Below are positions 55,495 to 64,000 of a stretch of DNA of 64,000 nucleotides, piece by piece. Origin of the DNA: Himantopus leucocephalus (taxonomy: Eukaryota; Chordata; Aves; Charadriiformes; Recurvirostridae); NCBI GenBank assembly GCA_003993805.1, contig RSEF01000005.1:17896132-17960131 (forward strand), written 5' to 3'. A model generated the notes under the pieces. It was not told where the DNA came from and ran no database searches. It saw only the letters and a program-made list of their open reading frames with translations. The position numbers and the translations under genes are program-made. Positions within the stretch are counted from its first letter, which is position 1. Each line of letters starts with the position of its first letter.

Positions 55495-56603
55495 CCAAGA
55501 AAGCCACTGCTTTTTGAGACAAAAATGTAGGAAACTTTAGACATTCTTGTACCAAAGATAATTGCGCTCTTGTGTATTTTAATTACATTATCATAAGTAG
55601 GTCACTCATGCTTAAATGCTCATGTTTAGGAAATCTTAGGAACCTGGCATAAACACAGAACCAGAGGACCTTGGTTCCAGTCTGCTTTTACAGATCAGTC
55701 TCTGTATTGCTCCATCATTTTAGCATGGACTGCCTACAGTCAGAGAGAGGTTTTACTTGTATTTGTTTTTTAATCGAGACTGGTGTTAGCACTTCTTTTC
55801 TGGGTCAACTGATTTCATTACGAACATGTTGGTTGCAGTCAAGCTGTCTTGTAGCAGCAATGATAAAAAGATAAAATCAGGCTTCTGAAAGCAACGGTGA
55901 CAAGATTGACTCAGGGTGGATAAAGAGAATGAAAACAGGAACAACTTCATATGGTCAGAGATTGTACCGAATATTTGCTTTCTGATTTGGGGTGTGTTTT
56001 ATGGCTCTAGAAGAATGAGGTAAAAATTACCAGCTCAGTTAGCTCTTAGTTCCTTAAATGGGTGGCCCTGTCTTCCAGGTGTTTAGGATGTTGCATGTCC
56101 CTTGGGTACTGGAAAAGTCTGACCTTTGGTGTCACCTCAGGAGCAGCAGAGCTCCAAGCACATTTATAAACTGCCCTTCCCCTCTTTGGCTGCCTAAGTG
56201 GTAGATCGGAGGTCCTCTGAAAATTTGAGTAAAGGGCTCTTTTGAAAATATTTGTCTGCAAAGATACAAAGTGGAGAGTGCTAAAAGGAATTCTGTCTCA
56301 GCTGGCTTTGCCCTAGTCCACTAGTGTAGATACAAGCTGATCTTTAAACTCCTTGAAGACCCGCAAGAAATGTGTTTATGATGGTGATGTTAGTGGGTAT
56401 AATACATCTGGAAAATACTAGCATTTCTGAGGTGATGAGTTTTCAGGCATGGCCTGTGTTACCAAAGGCAGTTAAGTTGAGTTGCAGTACACGGAAGTTC
56501 TGTTTCAGAAAAAAAACCTCTAGCCTCTGCTTTTTACGCATCTTCTGCTGCTGCTTCCATACTTGGTGAGCTTTTGGGAAGCAGGGTGAATTGTGCAACC
56601 TGG

Positions 56604-56623
56604 TATATATATGTTATATATAT
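56604..56623. repeat. Interrupted (TA)n tract
   Basis: Two TA runs separated by GT. A short simple repeat, nearly self-complementary. Confidence 0.75.
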
Positions 56624-57572
56624 CACTGTTAGATTTTTTCTGCATAACTCTACAGTTAATGGACAGGTCATGAAGACTTTTTCCTTTAAGCAAAGGGGCT
56701 AAGAAAGACTGCTGGAGCATTGGCCCTTCAGAGATACATATGCTATCTTCTGCTTGCCTGGTGTTTAGCAGCACTGAGTCACAGCTATATTCATTAGCTC
56801 CTTGCCTGGTGTAATGAGAGATCTTCCTCTGGTTTCAACTCACAAACTGTTATGGCTGGTTACTGGTGGGGGGAAATGCTGCATTTTCTTTATAGCCCTG
56901 CCTATTCCTATTCCTATCCCTATTTCTCCTCAATTCAGTGCATACTTTTTCTTCTCTGCTTTCTTCTGTAAGATCACAGGTTGTAGTGGAAGTGACCTAA
57001 GTAGGCAGTAAACACTTGAAATGAAGTTGAAACAAAATGAGCAAAGCTGTAGGGAAAGTGAATTTGATTGGAAAGATTTCTCTGTGTGATCAGCCAAATC
57101 TGAAGATCTGTCTACTCCTAGACTTTTCCTAGGATAAACTATTCTAGGTTAATTATATAGATATAATCCCCTATAAGGACATTTGTTCTGGAGTGTCTGC
57201 GTAGAAATTGAACTCTTGAAACTGCTTTAAAGTACTTATTCTGCAGTGGCTACTTTGATTAATTTTAAGCATACCGGGACCTGCAGTGATTGCAGCTGGC
57301 ATTGCCTCTGTACCTCACTGCTTGCTTAAAGTAGCTTAGAGAGTGTCCCTAGTAATGAGTCAGGTTCAGAATTGTGTCCTTTCATTTTATTTAAACTAGC
57401 AGAAGGAAACTATCTTCTTGACTCTTCATCTAAAAATGTGCAGCACAGATTGAAATGCTGCACTGCGTATCTGTGTGCTGACTCTACAAAACTCCCACCC
57501 TTTGCCTCCGTCTCTTTCGTAACAGTAGAGTTTAAATGTGGAAACATCTCTTAAGTCAGACAAGGATATTTG

Positions 57573-57735
57573 GTTCAGAAAATGAGAGGAGGAGGTCTGG
57601 GTGTCACATGAAGCAAGACATGAGGGGGTGAAATGTGTCTAATGGAAAAGACTGGAAAAAGACAAGGGAAGAGTACTGAGGGAGAGAAAAACAGAAATAA
57701 AGGGAGTGGAAACAGAGGAGAAAATGCAGAAAGAA
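57573..57735. other. Purine-rich stretch on + strand
   Basis: About 160 bases strongly enriched in G and A. No coding or transposon similarity is seen. Such tracts can adopt unusual DNA structure, but nothing here shows that it does. Confidence 0.5.
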
Positions 57736-59578
57736 GCTGCAAGATCCTGGTGAAATTTAAATTAGCAGTTGTTAATACACAGGAATTTCTCAGTGACTTT
57801 GGATAGGCTGGGCTCCCCACTCTTCAGGGCTGGAGCTCTGCTGAATTCCCTGCCGTGCTGTCCCATTTCGCTTCACCAGAGAACTTGGCCTTCATCACTC
57901 AGAGGTTGTTGTCTGTCACAGCCACCCACTGGCCTGTGAATTATTTGTGCCTGTCTAAAGGCACTAACTGCTGAATTCGTGAGCTCTGTTGTCGCTCTAG
58001 GATTGACGCTGTAGCCAAATGGTAGAATCTCAGCCCAAAAAAAGCCCAAAAGCAGCTCCCACAGCTCTCTCCAAGGTCCCCTAAGGAAGGGGGTGGCTCT
58101 CAGTTGTGCTGCAGCCAAGGCCATGGGCAGAGTAGCAATATTTAAAACTGAAAAAAAAAATACTGTTCACCTCTGTGACCTTACAGTTTTATCATTGTCT
58201 GGATGAAGCTTCACAGAAATTTGGTGAGATAGCTCAGCTATTTCCAATTAATAAGAACGGGAAAAGATACCAAAGGCAAATATCTACTGAATAAGCAAGA
58301 GCTAGGGATACCTTTCAGCTTGTCTGAGCACATGGCCCCTGCCCCTTACCTTGGGCAGTGTGCACAGTTGCTTCTCCATCAAAAAAGTCTTTCTTTTACA
58401 TGGAGTTCATTAACAGCCTTGTGTTCTTTGGTGTGTTGTACCACCACTTCCTTATATTCTTGACATTCTGCTTGCTTTCGGTTTGTTGCCTGCGGTTCTG
58501 GTGAACCAGCATCTTTTACTTCGCCGAGAGCTGACCTGTCTTGGCTGTGTTCAAATGCCTGTGGTCAGATCTCAGAGGATCTGCTTTGATTCCAGGTGGA
58601 AAATGGAGCACTTAATGTCTCACTGAAGGTCTTTGGCTCAGGTCAGGCCCAAGAGCTTGATATTGGTCCCTTTTCTGGTGTCAACAGAAATTAGTTAATC
58701 CTTATTTGGTCCTGATTGCTTCAAAAGGTCTCCCTAGTCCAGGACTGTTTGGCTGGACAGGAGATGGTTAAAACTAACTGGCTGCAAACAGATGTGAGTT
58801 CACCCTCACCTTTCATTTATGCTAAGGGGGAAATATGATACATATATTAGAGTATAGCACTGACCAAAAATAACTCCAACACTTTGCACCCAGTGAGCAG
58901 CTGATGAATGTGGTGGTCTATTTAGATGTTCCTGTCTCCCTGCAGTCACCGTTTAGACGCAAATGACAAAAACACAAATAAATTCCTGAAATCAAGAAGT
59001 AGTTACAGCTCATGAACAACACAGGGTCAGATTTGAAACTGATGGATGTTACCATAGCTTCATTAAAGTTTCATTTATTTATGTTTGCATTATTTTAGCT
59101 GCCTTATTTCACAGCTCTAAATTAGAGTGTGGCAATGCAAGTAACTGAATCAGCTTAAGTAAGATGACAGTGGACGCTGCTATGAGGAGAGCAGAGTTAT
59201 ATGGGGGGGGGAGAGTTAGCCCTCTTAAATCAGATGTGCTGTCAGTAAAAATAATTATGTGGAACTACAGCCTTAATAGAGTGATGCAATTTTATACCAG
59301 CTCCTGATGTGACTGGTAAATTCTAGCTAAACTTTAATTTATCCACTACCCCCTGCTCTTCATGCTCAGCAGCATAATCATGAAAGCTCCTCTCATCTGA
59401 AAATGGTCTTAAGAGTTATGAGTATGAGGGAACTAACGGTAGGCCAAGAGCAAGTCATATACCCTGTATCATGAATTCACAAGCTAATAATTATCTCCTG
59501 CCAGTGGAATTATAAAAGGAAGTTAGCATTCTGGAAGTCCTTTCCATAGTGTAAGTGCATATTGCATTTCTATTAATT

Positions 59579-59634
59579 TAATAATTTAAGCCTAACTTTT
59601 AAGCCTAACCTTTAATAATTTAAGCCTAACTTTT
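59579..59634. repeat. 22-bp direct repeat with 34-bp period
   Basis: A 22-base word beginning TAATAATTTAAGCCTAAC occurs at 59579-59600 and again at 59613-59634 without mismatch. Between the copies sits a partial third copy (AAGCCTAACC). This is a local slippage-type duplication. Confidence 0.93.
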
Positions 59635-60219
59635 CTGAAAGTGTGGAGATGCTGTTTGTAATGGTTTTGGAAGATGCAAGGTCTGTTTACGGGCTCAGTC
59701 TCAACATGTCTTTCTGTTGTTATAGAGCTGTTTCAAATTTAGTTTGAGGTTAAATCTGTGCAATTCCTTCATATCAGCTGAATAATGTTTCTAGTGTCTA
59801 TGAGCTATAGGTTGGGTTGTTTTTAGTTAATTTTGCCAAACTTTATCTACTGCTTTATAGTTTAATAGAAAGTTCCTGAAGGACTGAAGGGGGCTTCAGG
59901 TAACAGCATTTTTAAAAATTTTTATAGTGTGCAAGTGAAAGATACTTTATCTGAGATGAAGAGTTGTCCTGGTTTTTGGTGTCTAGTCAGCCCTTAGGAC
60001 TTCTGGACATGTATATGGCAAAGATTTACATCTTCTTTGCTGTTTTGAATTTCTTTAAGTTTCTTTTTGACTTCAGCTGATACTAAATCTAATAAGGGCA
60101 GGCATGTCACTATAAAATTGAAGCAGAGACAGGAAATAGGCATTTGTCATATGAATGAACTTCAACAAGCTTGATTTCATATTGCTTTTTGAAAAGCAGC
60201 CTGGCTTAACAGTTGCTGA

Positions 60220-60223
<4 letters not shown>

Positions 60224-60257
<34 letters not shown>
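60224..60257. repeat. Poly-T run, 34 bases, abutting gap
   Basis: Thirty-four Ts run directly into a 100-N gap. On the minus strand this is a poly-A downstream of a CR1 copy. CR1 normally ends in short octamer repeats rather than poly-A, so the tract may belong to another insertion hidden in the gap. It may also be a homopolymer that stopped assembly. Confidence 0.9.
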
Positions 60258-60357
60258 NNNNNNNNNNNNNNNNNNNNNNNNNNNNNNNNNNNNNNNNNNN
60301 NNNNNNNNNNNNNNNNNNNNNNNNNNNNNNNNNNNNNNNNNNNNNNNNNNNNNNNNN
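60258..60357. other. Assembly gap (100 N)
   Basis: Exactly 100 unknown bases between a poly-T run and the interior of a CR1 copy. Probably a placeholder of unknown true length. The reverse-transcriptase part of the CR1 would be expected on this side. Confidence 0.97.
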
Positions 60358-60417
60358 GTACCTCAGACTTCTCCATATCCTGGGTGACCAGGTCTCCTGT
60401 CTCCTTCTGGAGAGGAC

Positions 60418-60681
60418 TCACATCTTCCCTAGTCTTCCTTTTATCACTGACATACTTACAAAGGTTTTTCTTGTTGCCCTTGATGTCCCTGGCCAGATTA
60501 ATTCTATCAGGGCTTTAGCTTGCCTAACCTGATCCTTGGCTGTTCGGACAGTTTCTCTGTATTCCTCCCAGGCTACCTGTCCTTGCTTCCACCCTTTGTA
60601 GGCTTCCTTTTTCTGTTTGAGTTTGTCCAGGAGCTCCTTGTTCATCCATGCAGGCCTCCTGGCTTTTTTGCCAGATTGCAT
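60418..60681 (-). pseudogene. CR1 ORF2 linker segment
   Basis: An 87-codon frame covering the basic linker between endonuclease and reverse transcriptase of CR1 ORF2: [20 protein letters not shown], then [19 protein letters not shown]. The same region continues, in another frame, to 60358 ([13 protein letters not shown]), where the gap begins. This part is lysine-rich with helical character, as in relatives. It is inactive because of the frame breaks and the missing downstream sequence. Confidence 0.82.
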
Positions 60682-60763
60682 TGTTGAGATACATCGCTCC
60701 TGAGTTTGGAGGAGGTGNAGATTGCATTGTTGAGATACATTGCTCCTGAGTTTGGAGGAGGTG
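60673..60763. repeat. 45-bp tandem duplication joined by a single N
   Basis: Two 45-base copies (60673-60717 and 60719-60763) differ at one position (C/T) and are separated by one N at 60718. The position inside CR1 and the N at the joint suggest two overlapping contig ends placed end to end rather than a real duplication. It duplicates part of the ORF2 linker and breaks its frame. Confidence 0.85.
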
Positions 60764-60787
60764 ATCCTTGAACACTAACCAGCTTTC

Positions 60788-60976
60788 TTAGGCCCCTCTT
60801 CCCTCCAGGGCTTTATCCCACAGTACTCTACCACGCAGATCACTCAAGAATCCAAAGTCTGCTCTCCTGAAGGCCAGGGTGATGAGCTTGCTGTGCACCC
60901 CCTTCACTGCCCAAAGAATCTTGAACTCTACCATTTCATAATCATTGCAGCCAAGGCTACCCTTTGAGCTTGACAT
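60788..60976 (-). pseudogene. CR1 ORF2 post-endonuclease segment (frameshifted)
   Basis: Continues ORF2 after the endonuclease in a different frame: KGSLGCNDYEMVEFKILWAV, then SKLITLAFRRADFGFL and a terminal LEGRGA. The shift is best explained by one extra G near 60964-60967 (minus-strand 'aaagggtagcc', where relatives have one base fewer). Another frame break follows near 60788, before the next segment. The ATG is incidental. Confidence 0.8.
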
Positions 60977-61025
60977 TCCCCACTAGCCCCTCCTTATTGG
61001 TAAGGACAAGGTCCAGCATAGCTCC

Positions 61026-61535
61026 TCACCTCATTGGCTCCTCTGTCACTTGGAGAAGGAAGTTGTCATTGATGCATTCCAAGAACTTCCTGGATTGCTT
61101 ATGCCCTGCCTTGTCGTCCCTCCAACAGATATCAGGGTGGTTGAAGTCCCCCAAGAGGACCAGGGCCTGTGAACGCGATGCCGCTCCTATCTGTCTGTAG
61201 AGGGCCTCATCCGCTCGGTCATCCTGATCGGGTGGCCTGTAGCAGACCCTCACTATAATGTCACCTGTCCCTACCTTCCCTTTAATCCTGACCCATAATC
61301 TCTCGGTTGGCTCTTCATCCATCCCCTGGTGGAGCTCCATGCGCTCCAGCTGGTCATTGAGATAGAGGGAAACACCCCCTCCTTGTTTCCCCTGTTTGTC
61401 CTTCCTAAAGAGCCTGTATTCCTCTATTCCAACACTCCAGTCATAGCAGCCATCCCACCACATCTTGGTGATGCCAGTGAGATCATAGCCCTGGAGGTGT
61501 GTGCACATCTGTAACTCCTCTTGTTTGTTCCCCAT
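61026..61535 (-). pseudogene. CR1 ORF2 endonuclease domain (degraded)
   Basis: A 169-codon frame matching the N-terminal APE-type endonuclease of CR1 ORF2, the enzyme that nicks target DNA to prime reverse transcription. Visible landmarks are MGNKQEEL at the start, ITKMWWD at residues 22-28, YRPPDQ at 99-104 and LLGDFNHPD at 127-135. In active relatives the second block reads like ITETWWD, whose Glu binds the catalytic metal; here that Glu is Lys, so the domain should be dead. The frame ends at a TGA just after EEPMR, where relatives have an Arg codon, so this is a premature stop inside ORF2. Confidence 0.9.
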
Positions 61536-62075
61536 CCTATGTGTGTTTGCATAGAGTCATTTAAGTTGGGTCCCCGCTGAAGCTGACTTACTGACTGGAA
61601 TGGCTGCAAATCCTTCCCGTGCTGCTCTCCAGGTGGCCTTTCTTTGAGGTGTTTTACCCATATTTCCTTTGGATCCTGTTACCTGGCTCATCTCCATAAG
61701 ACTTCAAGCATGCTGCAGTGTACTGAGCACATCTCAGAGCAACAGGTTGAGGACCGTTGCTAGCACCCCATCCCTCTAACCTTGGGTGTTGTCCCTTGGC
61801 TTGTCACGGGCAAGCCTGATAATACCCCGCTCCCCCATCAAATCTAGTTTAAAGCTCTGTCAATCAGTGCCGCTAGCTCGTGAGCAAAGACCCTCTTTCC
61901 CCTTTGAGAAAGATGAACCTTATCTGATGCCAGCAGGCCTGGTGCCCTGTAGGCCATCCCATTCTCAAACCTCCCAAAATTTTAGCGGTCATACCAGCCA
62001 TGGAGCCGTGTATTAACAGACTGAGTGTGTCTGTTTCTTCCAATATCACTGCCTGCAGCTGAGAGGAGAGAAGAA

Positions 62076-64000
62076 AAATTAACCAGTTGCAGGTAAGAGA
62101 TTACAAAGAGACAGCAACAGGGGCTCCGGCATCACCTTGAGTTTCACTTAAATGCATGGCCTTTTTTGCAGCAGATGTATCACATTAGTCAGGGATTGTT
62201 GTATTTTCTGCCTTTTGGTTTCCCCAGATTCAGTTACCTGGTTAGATACTCTGTTTCACTGAGAGAAAATCTGTGAATTAAATACCAGAGATTGAATTGC
62301 CTTTTCTTGTACTGCCCTTGTAGATACAGATCAGTGCCCTCTGTAGACTCACAGCAGCAGCAGCCAGAGAAACTGGTAGGTCACAACACTTTTCTTCTGC
62401 CTAAAATGAAAAAGGAGAGACTAGTTCTGATTAAAATGCAGCCAGAGCCTCTAATACTGTAGCGTTAATAGCAATGCTGGCCTTGACAAAAATAGCTGTT
62501 AAATGGGGAGTAAAAAGCTTTCCATGTTTGCCAAAGTTGTAATGAAAATGGTGGACCTGTCATATATACAATGTTCTTAGCTAAAATGATTATGGCTTAA
62601 CAATTTTCCAGTGCACTGCATTGGGTTATTTCCAGCACATTCAGATCTTAGTGTTGTAAAGGTTTAATAGAAAATCTTGATAGTGAGTCTTTATCTGTGC
62701 CAGAGGAAAAGGTAAGCAGTGTTTATGAAATCCACTCACATTCTTTACTCACCACCTTGACGTTGCTCCTATACTCATTTGTTGTCATCTTTATATGTGT
62801 CTAACTCTCTCAAGAAACACTTGATCCAGTGTATGGCTGTGGATTGCTAAGTTCAGTTGCTGGTGCGATGCAAATCACATGAACCTAACAGTCCTCATAG
62901 CCTTTAAATACCCAGGCTGACTCCTCAGCAGGGTTAAATCCATGGTGTTCCACAGAAGAGGCCGGAGCTGTGCCAATCTACAGTGCTTGAAGACTGAGCA
63001 CAATGATGCATCTTTGATGCAAATTACTACTTTTAGGAAAAACTAGTATTTACAAGGAATCAAGCATGCATGGGTTAAAGCTGAACTGTGAAAAAGGGCC
63101 AGAAGTTACATTTGACAGATATTTGTTAGATGCCAAGGAACTCAAGGAAAATTTAAATACCAGCCTCTGTGATAATGATAGAACAATAATAGTTGACAAA
63201 ATGCACAGAAGTATTTTATTCCAAATGGCAAAATGACTAATGCTGTTCATTTATGATCCACACAGTGGGAAAGTGCGTTCACCTCTGTGTAGCTCTGATT
63301 TCAGTTTGTAGCAGAAACTTGGCTTAGTAGCAGAAACTTTAACATTGGATGACTCCAGCTTTCATTAATTGTCGATCCTGATTCTTATTTTTCCAGAACA
63401 GGGGCTGAACATTCCTTGGCATGTTTTCACTGATCCCTAATGGGCTTTGTAAGCAGAGGGAGAAACAGGCATGTTTGGAAGTTCTTCTGCTGGCCTGCAG
63501 GAATATTACTTTATTTTCATTTTTATGTATTCTGAAGTAAAAGGAGGAGAATAATTAATTTCTCCTGAGGCCAAGAACTGTGCAGAACCTAAGGTAGCAT
63601 TATGATCTTTTGTAACTGTAGAGTGCATGTTGCTGAGTATGCAGGACATCCCAGAAATAGTGGTCTGCTAATACTCAATAGAGTTTGTTTGTTTCTCTCA
63701 TACTAAAGAGAGCAATTTGGTCTAGAGGAGCAGGAAATATCCTGCTTTTTGTGTTTGGGTGTCTCCATTTGGGGAAAAAATGCAGCATAGACTTGGCTAG
63801 TCTTATCAGACAGCAATAGAGAGCCCCCTGATTCTCAGGTCTTGTTTTGCAGGGTTGTGTATGAGATGGGGCTATTCAGTTGCTTAGTTAAGTATATGCT
63901 GAAGTCCTTTTTGGAATCCATAGTTTTTTGTGTAGATTACTTTTATGAAGAAATAATAAAAATAGTCATAATAAATTATTTTCTGCAGTCCTATGAAAAT
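62076..64000. other. Non-coding DNA, no recognised gene
   Basis: 1.9 kb of AT-rich sequence with no recognised gene or transposon. A 13-base word GTAGCAGAAACTT occurs twice close together near 63307-63342, a trivial local repeat. Confidence 0.65.

Larger units (their letters stand above)
52406..60223. other. Non-coding DNA, no recognised gene
   Basis: 7.8 kb without recognised genes or transposons. It holds one unusually long minus-strand open frame (54865-55494), a purine-rich patch (about 57573-57735), a TA tract and a 34-bp-period duplication, all listed separately. Confidence 0.65.
60358..62075 (-). mobile_element. CR1 LINE, long partial copy
   Basis: The largest repeat here, in minus orientation. 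Reading 5' to 3' from about 62075 down: a region resembling the CR1 5' part or ORF1-ORF2 junction (about 61540-62075, no intact frame), the ORF2 endonuclease domain (61026-61535), the post-endonuclease region (60788-61025) and the linker before the reverse transcriptase (60358-60787), cut off by the gap at 60357. Recognisable blocks include 'gggaacaaacaagaggag' at the start of ORF2, YRPPDQ and LLGDFNHPDICW. Stop codons and frameshifts make it inactive. The 5' boundary is an estimate based on fading resemblance. Confidence 0.88.

Noticed and set aside
60358..62075. Endogenous retrovirus
   Set aside because: The coding blocks are an APE-type endonuclease and a CR1 linker. No LTR, gag, protease or integrase features are seen, so this is a non-LTR LINE.
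1..64000. Prokaryotic operon, prophage, CRISPR or plasmid system
   Set aside because: No gene-dense organisation, ribosome-binding sites or regularly spaced repeats; the CR1 copies show vertebrate (sauropsid) nuclear DNA.

Overview
The window reads as a stretch of bird (or at least sauropsid) nuclear genome, very probably intron and/or intergenic DNA. The evidence is AT-rich, CpG-poor single-copy sequence, no dense coding, and several recognisable CR1 (chicken repeat 1) LINE copies with the 3' terminal signature and ATTCTRTG-type octamers typical of avian CR1. I cannot name the species, chromosome or host gene. No bacterial, plasmid or phage content, operon, CRISPR array, rRNA or tRNA is visible.

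Layout: 1-23 kb is unremarkable AT-rich DNA with simple repeats, a weak candidate exon on the minus strand (10420-10602) and a pyrimidine-rich stretch (about 10640-11040). A short CR1 3' end lies at 23.04-23.12 kb (+). A 5'-truncated CR1 with a 100-N gap inside it lies at 28.84-29.41 kb (+). The 30-48 kb stretch has no recognised gene but includes an AT-rich block with many homeodomain-like and octamer motifs (37.15-37.68 kb) that could be a conserved regulatory element. Decayed CR1 3' ends follow at 48.79-49.23 kb (+) and 52.08-52.40 kb (-). The largest repeat is a CR1 at about 60.36-62.08 kb (-). It carries a recognisable but broken ORF2 (endonuclease and linker region) and abuts a second 100-N gap next to a 34-base poly-T run.

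No host protein-coding exon can be called with confidence. Almost all open frames look like chance frames. Two are listed at low confidence only because they stand out: a 61-codon phase-0 frame with a good splice donor, and a 209-codon minus-strand frame. The only coding sequence I recognise is retrotransposon-derived and inactive as it stands. I found no convincing new biological system here. The most useful observations are assembly problems concentrated in CR1 copies, the loss of a catalytic residue in the CR1 endonuclease, and a candidate enhancer-like block.
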